DNA from: Balanoglossus misakiensis
Lineage: Eukaryota; Hemichordata
Assembly: GCA_040954595.2 (NCBI GenBank)
Contig: CM082578.2
Location: forward strand, 4,526,001-4,590,000
DNA: 64,000 bases
Direction: 5' to 3'
The translations under genes were made by a program, and so were the position numbers. The notes below the pieces were generated by a model. It did not search any database. It worked only from the letters and a program-made list of their open reading frames with translations, and was not told the origin of the DNA. Positions 14,001 to 22,715 of the stretch are shown piece after piece (position 1 is the stretch's first letter; each line of letters begins with the position of its first letter).

Positions 14001-17000
14001 ATGAACATTAATTCCTTACATACTATGAAAGTATTCATTCAGAATCAGGTATTTTGAGCATACCGGTACCGCTTCATGGGCTATATGTAGCTTTGAAGTG
14101 TTATATTAAAGGGACAAAGTCTCTCTCTCACTACCCTTTTTCCATTAATTATGTTTGATACAAGACAGACACTGTTATATGTTAATGTGTATATGTAGTG
14201 AATGAACGTTTAACCACACCCAACTTCCATCCCGCTTGCATGATATGAGAGTAAAAATTCGCCGGAAATGAAGAAATGGTAAAGACCGATTATTCATTTT
14301 GGCGAGTTTTTTCACTCTTGTGTCTACAAGTGGGATGGAAGACTTTGTCCCTTTTATGGTGTCCCTGCCTCATTTACATAGTCTAGTCTGAGTGTGCAGT
14401 CTGCAACACCACCTGCTATTTGTCTCTTATATCTATAAGACTATAATGGGAAACTTTCTCGTAATGTCCGAAGGTAGCACCAAAGTCCGCTTCACCTTCG
14501 TCATATACCAGACAGATGCCCTTTTCCAGTCGAACTCCCTATCTGGCTTTTCGAGCGATAATGAAGAGGTTACCATGAAAGTGAACAGCAGAATCATAGC
14601 TGGAAGTCTGGCTAAACATGAAGTGGAAAACTTGACAGAACCTATAACAGTCAAGTTTCTACCAACCGAGGTTAGTCACTGCAGTGCCAAGGCCATTTCA
14701 TGCTAACATTACATATTTACTGTAGAAACACGTTGTTTTCGCAGGGCAATAAATTTTTTGCGAAATACGCGAGAGCCAAAATAGCGTAAAAATAAAAAGT
14801 CGTGTAAAAAATTTTTTAAGATAACGATGCAGTGAATGAAATAAGAGTGCGAAAATTAATACTCGCGAAACAGTGGCCTCTCTCGATATCGCGAAAATTT
14901 CAACTGGCAAGAATAAAGTGTTTTACAGTATTTTTATGAAACCATGCATGGATCTGCAGTTTAATGTTTAATGTTATCTCACAAAACCATGATACATTTG
15001 ATTGTATGTGCAATAGCATATATATATCCCTAATGCTACTGGGTGTCAAGTCCCTTAAAATATGTATTTGCCACTTTTTCTTCTTAAACGTATTTTGACA
15101 CATGGCAGTCTGAGCCCCCCGAAAAATGTACCAAATCGCACTGGTTTGCCCTGTATTGGTCTGAGGGTCTAATGTATAGGCCCTACTGATTAACACACAA
15201 TTGGCAGTCTAATTGGCCTAGGAACCAGGATTCTAGGCACCCTTAAAATCAAACCAGTTTCAACTGACTTGGCAGCGTTAGGGTTAAATGACAGAAACTA
15301 AGTTATTATTATTATTATTAAAATCAGTCAGTTACTCTTTCCCTTCCCAATATTTTATTTTGCAGTCAAACTAAATAATTATTATTAAAATCAGTCAGTT
15401 ACTTTTTCTCTTCCCAATATTTTGTTTGCAGTTCTACTCAGAGGCGATAATCAACACAAGTCAGTGTGTGTATTGGGACTTCGATGCTAACGATGGGTAT
15501 GGGGATTGGTCCAGTGAAGGATGTTACTTTATCGGCATTGAAGATAGCAGGGTTGTCTGCCAGTGTTACCATCTCACTAACTTTGCAGTACTTATGGTGA
15601 GATATTGGCATGCCATTTTACTTCATTTGTGCATTTGTACATACATGCAAGTACATGCATACATGTACATGCATACCAGTACATACATGCATACATTATA
15701 ACCGATATGTGTCTCAACATTCATGGTAATTCATACAACTCGAACTCGTGCATAATGAAGTAGAATTCATATTACTGCTACTACTGTATATTTATTTCAA
15801 ATCATATCTGTACATTTTCACATTTACATTTTGTCTTTGTCAACAATATTTTTAGACTAAAACAGTACTGAAGACCTCCTGTCATAACAGACTTGGTGTA
15901 TGAGGTCTGCTCATGCACATTTTTAGTCTGTGCGCATTTTTCCACAGCTTATGCGCACTGTGTACTTAACCAGATAATTTGGGGCCTTACAGTAGTCAAT
16001 GTGATTTACATGTAACAAGTGGTCCACTAATTTTTACATTAAAAATCATGTATGTGAGTTGAATATTCTAATGTACCACATTCCATTAAAAAAATGCATT
16101 TAGTTAATATAGTTGTGTATCTTCACTTTCGCTAAATCTGTAAATTGTGCTCAATTGCAGAATGTGCATGGAAACCAACCTGAAGCAATTCACTTGTTTG
16201 CCCTGGATACAATCAGCAAAATTGGTTGTTTGCTCTCAATAATAGGCTTGGTATTGACTTTGGCAACCTATCTGGGTTTCAGGTGAGTGTTTGTTCGCTT
16301 GATATAGGCTACAGTGACACTCATTGGCTATTTTGCAAGGCTTTGTTGTTGCTGGACAATTTACATGATACTAGAGAATTTACATAAAAAGGTGCATTTC
16401 ATTTTTCTTTCATTTACATGGTTTAATATGTGTTGTTTGCCATCTTAATTCTGTGATACATGTTTACCTATTGCCATATTGTAGAAGTTCAGCAAATGTT
16501 TGAAGCATTATGTTGACATATTTCACCTTTTACAAAAACCTGTGAAATTACCCCTTCTGTATTAGAAAATATTCCAAAAAATTGCTATGTTTTGAAAATA
16601 AACAGTATTAATGCAACCATTTGTCGCAATCATCTGTGCATCTGTACTTTTTTTTCTCCAGAAAACTGAGGAAGACCAGAGCCCAGAGGATCCTGATCAA
16701 CTTGTGCATTGCCTTGCTGTGTCTGATGCTTGTCTTTCTGGCAGGCATCGATCAGACGCACAGCTACTGGGGCTGCATCACAGTGGCCATCTTCTTGCAT
16801 TTCTTCACGTTGGCTGCCTTCATGTGGATGGGCATCGAGGCATTCAATATGTACATGGCATTCATCAGGGTCATGCCTATGTACATCTCCTATTTCATGA
16901 TCAAAGTTGGCGTTGTTGCCTGGGGTATGTGTTACTCTCCCCTTTTTTCAGTGTTTTGCACTAGACTCTCTCACAGCCCACGGTTCGCTACAACAAGGCT

Positions 17001-18691
17001 CTTCACTGACACGCCCTCAACCGTTTGGCAAGGGAGAAGCACCGTTTGGTGTTGTGTAGCGAACCTTAGCATGCTTTTTTGAAGAAAATCTTGCTTGAAT
17101 GGAGTGATTTTCAGAAAATGAATGAAACGGGGATGTTACTGCACAGGTATTTGATAATTATCTGATATGAAGGATGATATCAATTAACATAAATAGGAAA
17201 GAAATATTCTTGTAGTGTACAGTTTGTTAGAGGATGCATGGAATTTGTCGGTATGTGGAAGTTGGAAGAGTACAAGAGGATTGGTGGCAATATGAATTAT
17301 TGGGTGGAAAACTGTCATGGACATTCTCAATATTAAATTTCAAAATGGTTACTTCAGAATGAAAAATCTCATTGAAGATTGAAAACATGGTAAAAACACA
17401 CAAGACAACATAATGCTTCTTTCAAGTTTCTGTGGTTAATATTTCAGTCTGGTCTCTTTCAGGTCTCCCACTGCTAGCCGTAGTGATAACGCTATCACTG
17501 GGTCTGCACAATTACACCAGCAACAAAGATTAGTAAGTGAACAGATAAGAAATGTCAGATTATGTTGGGTTTTATGAAAAATGCAAGCAGTGTGTAAATA
17601 GCTTTTAATAAATATCGGTGCTGAGAACCGAACAATAAACCTCAAATTACCAATAAAAACATGATATCAAAGTTGTGTGAAGATATAGAAGTCATATTCT
17701 GAATGGATCAGCTCTTGGCTGACCTGGGACCATACTGTGTTAACCCATTTCAAACCTCATTTAGCTTATACTGCATAATAACATTTGGGCAGCATCAGAA
17801 ACAATAGCACAGTTTACAAAAGAATAGTGAATTTAGCTAACACTGGGCCAAGCCACCGTTAGCCCAATGCTAACCAGTTGGAAAAGGGGTATACTTAATC
17901 AACATGTAATTGTATGTGAACTGCAGATTGCATATTAATTTGCCTAAACCAAGACACCTGATGGAATTATTCACTGTGGCTGGCTTATAGAGGTTCTCTT
18001 ATCACATTGAATACTGGAGAAGATATGAGAAAACATTGCAGGTTACAAGTAGGTATAATTCAATGTTTGCAAAATGAATCATCCTTTAATTAAATTCTCA
18101 TTCTTAAATTTACTCCATCGCAGTTGCTTCATGGATCACAACGCATTCTATTACGCCTACGTCATCCCGATCGCACTGGTTCTCCTGTACAACCTGGTCG
18201 TGTACACGCTGGTCATCCGACAGCTGTGCGCCAAGTCGCATGCCACAACCGTGGACAAACCGCAGCACCTGCACATGAGGTGGCAGATTCGCAACTCCGT
18301 CTGCATCCTGCTGATCCTGGGGCTGACCTGGACCTTCGCCTTCTTCGCCGTGGACAAGGTGACGCTGCTCTTCCAGTACCTCTTCTGCGTCTTCAACTCC
18401 TTGCAGGGTTTCTTCATCTTCGTCTTCTACTGCCTGGACCAGCGGGACGCCCGGGAGCAGTGGCGACTGGCCTGTGGCTTCTGCCCGTGCCTGCGCAAGA
18501 AGAAGAAAAAGTACAAGTACCGCTCGCCGGGCTTCGATCTCATCTACCACAACCCGACCTACACGACCTCGCAGAGTCACCGAAGCAGTGTCTCCTCGGC
18601 AAAGCAGTTCAGTTTGTCGCCCAGGGAGTCGACAGGAGCCGTTCACCAAGCAACGCAGACAAGTGCTCCGCAACCTAACTTTGTGCAATAG
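479..18691 (+). CDS. Adhesion G-protein-coupled receptor with Ig, HRM and GAIN domains (5' partial, 18 exons)
   Basis: Eighteen GT-AG exons join in frame; the gene begins upstream of the window and stops with TAG at 18689-18691. Order of modules: Ig-like segment (exons 1-2), Cys-rich region (exon 3), Ig domain (exons 4-5), large Cys-bearing and Ser/Thr-rich exon 6, Ig domain (exons 7-8), hormone-receptor motif (exons 9-10), GAIN (exons 11-14) ending in a GPS with the cleavage triad HLT, seven TM helices (exons 15-18) and a basic then Ser/Thr-rich tail. In this family the receptor self-cleaves at the GPS and the new N-terminus (here TNFAVLM) acts as tethered agonist; it sits in the plasma membrane and signals through G proteins. 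The TM bundle resembles the ADGRG group by eye, while Ig plus HRM recalls ADGRA, so no symbol is given. The class call is secure; subfamily and 5' exons are not. Confidence 0.93.
673..2907 (+). other. Intron with a large foldback repeat and homopolymer tracts
   Basis: No coding exon is seen. It contains the long palindrome described separately (911-2119), a GTCAA-type short tandem near 2183-2202, and G- and C-homopolymer tracts at about 2346-2490 that resemble debris of the G-rich elements found elsewhere in the window. The stretch 775-900 resembles part of the Harbinger-like elements (compare about 32195-32255). Confidence 0.6.
911..2119. repeat. Long foldback (palindromic) element, arms of about 504 bp
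   Basis: Left arm 911-1414 and right arm 1617-2119 are near-perfect reverse complements separated by a 202-bp loop. The outer parts of the arms carry complementary (GTT)n and (AAC)n tracts. The copies differ at only a few positions. No target-site duplication was recognised. A weaker relative of the arm lies at about 9655-9735. It sits wholly within an intron of the receptor gene. Confidence 0.9.
2908..3036 (+). CDS. aGPCR exon 2 (Ig-like, second half)
   Basis: Acceptor TTTCAG at 2902-2907 and donor CTGGAG|GTATAT, both phase 0. The peptide contains DDEGQYRIV, the DxGxY signature of Ig F strands, and ends in alternating hydrophobics typical of strand G. Confidence 0.85.
3344..3707 (+). CDS. 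aGPCR exon 3 (Cys-rich extracellular segment)
   Basis: Acceptor TTCCAG precedes 3344 and donor G|GTGAGT follows 3707 (phase 0 in, phase 1 out). It encodes about 121 residues with at least six cysteines, including CPEC, and two aromatic-rich strands. It finishes the preceding Ig strand and then enters a module I do not recognise. Confidence 0.85.
3967..4156 (+). CDS. aGPCR exon 4 (Ig domain, N-terminal part)
   Basis: Phase 1 acceptor TTGCAG and donor GAG|GTAAAA (phase 2 out). It encodes an I-set-like Ig start: VGESATLVCISDG, then PEPTIRWYKG with the core Trp. Confidence 0.92.
4313..4380 (+). CDS. aGPCR exon 5 (Ig domain, C-terminal part)
   Basis: Acceptor CATCATAG and donor ATG|GTAAGA. With exon 4 it forms GRYICEADN, supplying the second Ig cysteine, and closes with strand G. 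A 68-bp exon, phase 2 in and phase 1 out. Confidence 0.9.
4615..5580 (+). CDS. aGPCR exon 6 (large extracellular exon, Ser/Thr-rich linker)
   Basis: A 966-bp exon, acceptor CTCTAG and donor CTG|GTAAGT, phase 1 on both sides. It has a Cys-containing N-terminal part (about 90 residues with acidic runs), a Ser/Thr/Gly/Pro-rich stretch of about 110 residues likely to be O-glycosylated, and a second Cys-rich module with CDGDTCSSLGYRTF and two conserved-looking Trp. Neither flanking module matches a family I recognise. The exon is symmetric, so it could be skipped without frame loss. Confidence 0.9.
5581..8122 (+). other. Large intron, no recognised gene
   Basis: About 2.5 kb of AT-rich sequence between phase-compatible exons. 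I see only short open frames without domain similarity. A long pyrimidine-rich stretch (about 7880-8120) precedes the next acceptor. Confidence 0.5.
8123..8279 (+). CDS. aGPCR exon 7 (third Ig domain, first half)
   Basis: Acceptor GCTCAG and donor ACAA|GTAAAT (phase 1 in, phase 2 out). It encodes KLLSCDVSGDPSPSVQWLLN, the first Cys and core Trp of an I-set Ig domain. Confidence 0.92.
8280..9849 (+). other. Intron with degraded G/C-rich element and microsatellite
   Basis: Positions about 9060-9310 carry a fragment of the Harbinger-like G-rich family: the GGGAGGGGGTGTCCCCCTCCC-type palindrome, in pieces, and a CCAGAGGTGTTTGTGAATG tail. A (GTTT)n tract lies at about 9567-9594, with a complementary (AAAC)n near 9705-9720. 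Confidence 0.55.
9316..9356. repeat. Solo terminus of a GACTTTGTCC MITE family
   Basis: The segment reads GGAAAAAGGGCTGCGAGAG followed by AAAGACTTTGTCC, matching the termini of the hairpin elements at 9994-10328 and 14108-14354 in inverse orientation. Confidence 0.55.
9850..9953 (+). CDS. aGPCR exon 8 (third Ig domain, second half)
   Basis: Acceptor TTTCAG and donor CAAG|GTACAG (phase 2 in, phase 1 out). It encodes TGDYRVECKASNIFGTAKS, the DxGxYxCxAxN-type Ig signature. Confidence 0.92.
9994..10328. repeat. Hairpin MITE, GACTTTGTCC family
   Basis: A self-complementary element of about 335 bp. It begins TTAAAGGGACAAAGTC, has central complementary arms with GCCAAAATGAATAA and TTATTCATTTTGGC, and ends in the complement CATTAATGGAAAAAGGGC. 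The last few terminal bases are missing on the right. It lies in the intron between receptor exons 8 and 9. Confidence 0.8.
10721..10813 (+). CDS. aGPCR exon 9 (hormone-receptor motif, first half)
   Basis: Acceptor TTGCAG and donor GGCA|GTAAGT (phase 1 in and out). The peptide FCPEEFAAGLTWPRTSRGQE shows the C...G..WP.T..G pattern of the HRM/HormR domain seen in latrophilin-type receptors. Confidence 0.9.
10909..11335. repeat. Dispersed intronic repeat with imperfect terminal inverted repeats
   Basis: It begins TTTTAAAGCTCCATTAGCTG and ends with the partial complement TACAGCTACATGTAGTGTCC plus CTTTAA. A (TA)n run lies inside (about 11083-11102). A related copy in reverse orientation occurs at about 30945-31171, sharing the AGTCAGCATTGT...TGCAAAATTTGAATT core. 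Confidence 0.6.
12426..12550 (+). CDS. aGPCR exon 10 (hormone-receptor motif, second half)
   Basis: Acceptor CTTGCAG and donor GAG|GTAAGG (phase 1 in, phase 0 out). It encodes ATRNCFGNSTHAWWGRIE then RQSCG, the remaining HRM cysteines and Trp, and the entry to the GAIN domain. Confidence 0.9.
13040..13183 (+). CDS. aGPCR exon 11 (GAIN subdomain A)
   Basis: A 48-codon exon, phase 0 on both sides (CACAG acceptor, GCG|GTATGT donor). Amphipathic helical sequence (NNVESVATQLSELTAAYANF; TADVLVNIIAS) is typical of the GAIN helical subdomain. Confidence 0.85.
13494..13869 (+). CDS. aGPCR exon 12 (GAIN domain)
   Basis: A 376-bp exon: helices including LGESQQTAKSAQKTILALEN, then strands, then a segment ending SISIPASILHN, matching the conserved start of GAIN subdomain B. 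Phase 0 in; donor ACA|GTGAGT leaves phase 1. Confidence 0.9.
14108..14354. repeat. Hairpin MITE, GACTTTGTCC family, second copy
   Basis: It starts AAAGGGACAAAGTC and ends with its perfect complement GACTTTGTCCCTTT. The central arms are related to those of the copy at 9994-10328. It lies in the intron before exon 13. The target duplication is ambiguous. Confidence 0.8.
14474..14670 (+). CDS. aGPCR exon 13 (GAIN subdomain B)
   Basis: Acceptor CCGAAG and donor CCGAG|GTTAGT (phase 1 in, phase 0 out). It encodes STKVRFTFVIYQTDALFQS then SRIIAGSL and LTEPITVKFLPTE, the characteristic GAIN strands immediately before the GPS. Confidence 0.9.
14720..14928. repeat. Mariner-like MITE (TA target duplication)
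   Basis: Termini CTGTAGAAACAC and its near complement GTGTTTTACAG are flanked by TA on both sides (14718-14719 and 14929-14930). The 209-bp interior has many TTTCGCGA-like segments and no coding capacity. This fits a non-autonomous Tc1/mariner-type element. Confidence 0.7.
15316..15431 (+). repeat. Tandemly duplicated 3' splice-site region before the GPS exon
   Basis: The sequence from ATTAAAATCAGTCAGTTACT through the pyrimidine tract to TTTTGCAG occurs twice, at about 15316-15370 and 15384-15431. The second copy is the functional acceptor. The first provides a decoy AG whose use would bring an immediate in-frame TAA. Confidence 0.75.
15432..15596 (+). CDS. aGPCR exon 14 (GPS cleavage site)
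   Basis: A 55-codon exon, phase 0 both sides. It carries the four GPS cysteines and two Trp (CVYWDF, DWSSEGC, CQCYHLTNFAVLM). Autoproteolysis is expected between Leu and Thr of HLT, with the Thr codon at 15576-15578. All catalytic residues are intact, so cleavage should occur. Confidence 0.96.
15597..16160 (+). other. Intron with ACATGC-rich short repeat
   Basis: A short imperfect tandem of GTACATGCATAC-type repeats lies at about 15640-15700. No other feature was recognised. Confidence 0.5.
16161..16282 (+). CDS. aGPCR exon 15 (TM1)
   Basis: Acceptor TTGCAG and donor TTTCAG|GTGAGT (phase 0 in, phase 2 out). It encodes the end of the tethered-agonist linker and TM1 (KIGCLLSIIGLVLTLATYLG). 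Confidence 0.93.
16662..16924 (+). CDS. aGPCR exon 16 (TM2-TM4)
   Basis: Phase 2 in, phase 1 out (TGGG|GTATGT). It carries TM2 (RILINLCIALLCLMLVFLAG), the conserved Cys at the top of TM3 (WGC), TM3 with FMWMGIEAFNMYMAF and the beginning of TM4. The WMGIEAFNMY core is the adhesion-GPCR TM3 signature and looks ADGRG-like. Confidence 0.95.
17463..17532 (+). CDS. aGPCR exon 17 (TM4 and extracellular loop 2)
   Basis: A 70-bp exon (TTTCAG acceptor, TTA|GTAAGT donor). It completes the WGLPL motif of TM4 and enters loop 2 (HNYTSNKDY). The loop-2 Cys lies at the start of the next exon. Confidence 0.92.
18124..18691 (+). CDS. aGPCR exon 18 (TM5-TM7 and cytoplasmic tail)
   Basis: The exon opens with YCFMD, the conserved loop-2 cysteine. 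TM5 (YAYVIPIALVLLYNLVVY), TM6 (CILLILGLTWTFAFFAV) and TM7 (LFQYLFCVFNSLQGFFIFVF) follow, then a KKKKK-containing juxtamembrane segment and a Ser-rich tail ending NFVQ. This exon is markedly more GC-rich than its neighbours. The stop is TAG. Confidence 0.95.
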
Positions 18692-19093
18692 ACAGAAGAG
18701 ACGATCTTTTGCAAAAATTATTACTGATGATGCAGTGCCAAAAGACATGGATGTAAATGAGATTTAATGTAAATATATGTATTTTATCAGTTATTTGATC
18801 ATTGTTATTAATATTGTAAGTACACTTTGTGATCCCTATGTCTTAAAACCATGATCTGGATGGGTTTTTTTTCACTTTGGAAATACTGTCAGCAGTGATT
18901 GAGCACTGTTAGAGTCGGCTGTTCAATGCATTGTATATTCTCATGTACCTCCTTGCAATCAGATTCAACTGGTGTATGGTGACCAGTATCGAGAATGTGC
19001 AGGGCCTACAGCAATGGGTGCTGGGACAATTATTGGCATACACATTAAACATGTATACAGGCATCAGCACATTTTAACCATGCGTGGGAGTTA

Positions 19094-19186
19094 CTAGACT
19101 GAAAGATTCAGTTGGGAGGGGCGCTCTGGTCAAAGAGTCATAGGCATTGCTGGAGCGCCCGCACAGGACCGAATCTTTCAGTCTAG
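19094..19186. repeat. 93-bp hairpin element in Y1
   Basis: The ends CTAGACTGAAAGATTC and GAATCTTTCAGTCTAG are perfect complements, with an inner GGGCGCT/AGCGCCC pair. The same hairpin is present in Y2 (about 22501-22594) and Y3 (about 54010-54105). In Y2 the retrotransposon lies just beyond it. Confidence 0.75.
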
Positions 19187-20892
19187 GCAGCTATATATAC
19201 GTACATGTAAATAATTTCTTCCCTTAGTCACTGGTGGCGCTGTGCATTCCCATTGCATATACAACACTGTACACAGTTCTATGGCAGTTAATTCTCTGAC
19301 CATGCGTGAAATGTATGTGTACAATAAATCCCATTACAATTAGCTAGTTGTGGAAGTCAAGTTCATGTAAAGATAAAAATTATCTAGTGTATAAATGCAT
19401 GTCCTTAACAATAAGCAACGACTTGTTATCCATGTACACGCCTTTTTGTAAAGAATAGTTCATTATCTTTGAGATAAAATGTTGATTTTATTCATTTAAA
19501 GGGCATAGAAATGCTCTCAGATACATTTAAACATAATTTTATTGCTTCAATTCGCATTCTTGTAGATATACATGTATTTGTATGAACATTTGTGCATATT
19601 TATTAAAAACATGCTGAACTTTATCAATGCTCTAATAAACTTATAATTTTATTGAAACCGTGGGATTCCTTTCATGCATTTTTTATTTTACAGCATATCA
19701 TACAATTTTACTGCCTCTAAATCTGCATTGTTTTAGCAATATAAGCGGTGTTAGTGATGACATAGCCACCATTTACTGACCAACGATTTCAAAAACAAGC
19801 AAATTCACGTTCTAACTGCTGTTTGGACAGTGCCCTCACCACTGCACAGAGTAACACAGACTCGTTAGTAGCTTTATTTAGTTGTCGTAGACGAGTCTAT
19901 AGCTTGCTTATATGGATCGGTTTTTGTCTTGTAAGTTGCAGTTGTTGCCAGTCAGTCTATATATATATACATGTATGTCTGCATGTGAGGGTGTCCGTCA
20001 ACTCAAATATTTTGAGAACCGGAATAGATACAAGCTGGAAATTTTGATGCATCACGGACATATGCACATGTTTTAGTTTTCATCATATTGATGCAAATGA
20101 ACTCAAAAATTCTCATTTTTGGTCAAAAATCATCTCGGAAACCACTTTCTGCATCTATTTAGAAATTCAGTTGCGCACACCTAGCAAAATCTTCAACTTG
20201 ATTGAGGGGTGGCTAGTTTATGAAGAAGAAGACGAAGCAGCTATTTCAGCATTATATTAATGATAAAATACTTAACGCGCTCGCTTCATTTTTTTACACT
20301 TTTATTTATTTGACAACATTTTACAATACATAGTCATTTCATGCACAGGTGAATATAGTCGACTAATCAGACCAACTATCTCACAGAGAATAGATTACAA
20401 TCTAATCATTTAATGTTCAAGAAAGCAAAATCATCCAATCAGATAAAATTTTACAGTTCATGGGTCAACCACAAATTGGAACTAAAACAAACGTGCTCAT
20501 AAACACAATGTTTGACCTTAAATGCTATTATCAAGTTGTTGCAAGTCGGGTATTTTATGATGCGAATTTTCAGGTCATCAGCCCAATATACAACCAAACT
20601 CGGATAAATTATTAAATGACAAGTGAAAGAGTTTTAATGTCAGATAGACCTTACATTATTTACATTTGAATATCTGTTCTGAGTAACAGGAAATGTGAAA
20701 TTTCAAACGGTGATGTCAAATGAAAAAGACGGTAAACATGTTTTTCTTAAACCATTAAAACATTGAAAATATAAGCAACGTGATACTCTTTTTCGAAATC
20801 ATTTCTCTCACGTAATACACAAAGTCTGTCCATTCTGTCGATGTTAAACGTTCTATCAGTTTCTATTTTTAAATAATGAAATGAGCACCTTA

Positions 20893-20950
20893 TCTGGTCC
20901 CCTGCCCTATTCCCACCGCTGACTGCGCTATGGGGCAGGGGACCAGACTA
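20893..20950. repeat. Remnant of a 61-bp foldback MITE in Y1
   Basis: It carries CTGGTCCCCTGCCC and its complement about 30 bp apart. The left terminus is shorter than in the Y3 counterpart at 55798-55858, where a full 18-bp inverted repeat and 9-bp target duplication are visible. Confidence 0.65.
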
Positions 20951-21238
20951 CTTACTAGTAATCGTGCCAACATTTTCACATGAATGCTTATAAACTTGAA
21001 CAACCGAGAGGTAGTTTTCGGGTACACGTGATGTTTTAAATCTGTGACATGCATATGAAAATTTACCAGTTGTACAAATTTCGCTAAACCAATTACAATA
21101 CAACAATATTTAAGATTTCCCACTAATGAATTCATAAAGCTTTTGTCATCAAGTATTTCTTGTTTGTTCCATATAGGGTAATACGTCTTGTTGATTACAT
21201 TGAAAAAGAATAGTATTTATACATCTTTTAGCTAAAAT

Positions 21239-21715
21239 TGATGACAAAAAGGCCTTGGAAAGTAAATTTTTCCTAGCCTCGAATTTCTGAAAATCATCAT
21301 AATTTTCTTAATTTTAGAAGATACTGGTCAAGTACACTTTTCAAGTACACTTTGTATAGTTCAAAGGGAACTTGCTTTGAGCAGCTTGCTTATAGAGCAT
21401 GCGGGCGGTTCCAGTTTCCTGCATACTCAGATATTTAGGTTTCAATTTCGTGTAGGTAAAATGCACAGACTGTCTAAGAAGCGTAAATTCAAGCGGAAGC
21501 GAGAAGAAGGTTTAAAGTCCCTATAGCTGCCAAATTTCACATATTTTTTTCACATTGAAAAACTTCAAATATATTCCCTATCCTGTAAAATCCTTACCAT
21601 TAAGCCATATTACTTGCATCTGCATAGCTGCGTACTGTTTGTATGGAGGCTGATTAAATCGGTGCGTGTTCAAATTGCAACATACAGTCACAATCGGGCA
21701 TCGAAAAGACATGGA
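21239..21715. repeat. Linker segment X1 of the duplicated X-Y unit
   Basis: It runs from TGATGACAAAAAGGCC to the AAAGACATGGAC junction with Y2 and is repeated as X2 at 52750-53225. It contains a short open frame starting ATGCACAGACTGTC (21461 region) with a Lys/Arg-rich peptide, shortened by a stop in X2. No function is inferred. Confidence 0.75.
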
Positions 21716-21944
21716 CTGACATGGATGTAAATGAGATTTAATGTAAATATATGTATTTAATCATAGTTATTTGATCATTGTTATTAATATTGTAAGTCTT
21801 TGTGATCCCTATGTCTTAAAACCATGATCTGGATGGGGGTTTTGTCACTTTGGAAATACTGTTAGCAGTGATTGAACACTGTTATAGAGTCGGCTGTTCA
21901 ATGCATTATATATTCTCATGTACCTCCTTGCAACCAGATTCAAC

Positions 21945-22369
21945 CACGGGCGTCATGGAACAATAAAGTGTATAGATATTAATGAACTTAGCATAAACGC
22001 GACGTCCTAAATGAACAAAGAATAAAATATTTCATGGGTTTGTTTGGTGTGGACGAGAAATGCACTAAAGCTAGGTCAGTGTTAACTTTATGTGCAAAAC
22101 CACACCGTACGCGTACCTCTATAGGGGATAGGCACCGTGTGTATACGATCTCGTCTTGAGCAGTAAAGGCGATGTCTACGCATGCGTAAGCGCCCGCAAC
22201 TGATCTGCCCTGTGTACGTTCGCTCGCATATTTTGGAAGTCCAGCTGTAGCTAGGCCGTTCGTGAGTGTAGTTCTCGTTCACATAAAAAAAACAAGAAAT
22301 AATTTATTGTGTGTTCGTTTAGGCCTATGCTAAATTATCCATACACTTTATTGTTCCATGACGCCCGTG
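21945..22369. mobile_element. 425-bp MITE with terminal inverted repeats (copy in Y2)
   Basis: The left terminus CACGGGCGTCATGGAACAAT and its complement at the right end match for about 29 bp. It is flanked by ATTCAAC (7 bp, or 8 bp with a shared G) on both sides, and the uninterrupted target is seen in Y1 (about 18965). TIR form and target length fit a hAT-like non-autonomous element, but assignment is tentative. It contains no transposase. Confidence 0.85.
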
Positions 22370-22601
22370 ATTCAACTGGTGTATGGTGACCAGTATCGAG
22401 AATGTGCAGGGCCTACAGCAATGGGTGCTGGGACAATTATTGGCATACACATTAAACATGTATACAGGCATCAGCACATTTTAACCATGCGTGGGAGTTA
22501 CTAGACTGAAAGATTCAGTTGGGAGGGGCGCTCTGGTCAAAGAGTCATAGGCATTGCTGGAGCGCCCGCACAGGACCGAATCTTTCAGTCTAGGCAGCTA
22601 T

Positions 22602-22715
22602 ATGTCTTGACTCCACTACCATACAGTAGCCCTCTCTCACGCATTGTTGCATAGTAACACTAATCACAGACGACCAAAATATGGTGACAGCCAGACCAAA
22701 GAGCAGTCGGCCTTG
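22602..22715 (-). repeat. Split direct repeat B2 (element end)
   Basis: 114 bp, matching B1 (23381-23494) at all but about one position (ACTACCAT versus ACTGCCAT). It forms the outer end next to the target sequence. Confidence 0.92.

Larger units (their letters stand above)
18692..21238 (+). other. 3' UTR and downstream segment, duplicated copy Y1
   Basis: The sequence from 18738 to 21238 recurs as Y2 (21716-29093, interrupted) and Y3 (53226-56233) with high identity. It holds two AATAAA signals (19323-19328 and 19634-19639), either of which could end the receptor mRNA. The homology starts within the UTR after the stop codon, so the other copies carry no receptor coding sequence. Confidence 0.8.

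Noticed and set aside
18110-18748. Long antisense and out-of-frame reading frames over the last receptor exon
   Set aside because: The exon is GC-rich, so stops are rare in other frames. The plus-strand frame holds TM5-TM7 and is the real one.
22088-22282. Short minus-strand frame conserved in both MITE copies (also 53599-53805)
   Set aside because: The two copies are duplicates of each other, so shared openness is not evidence of selection. No similarity to a transposase.
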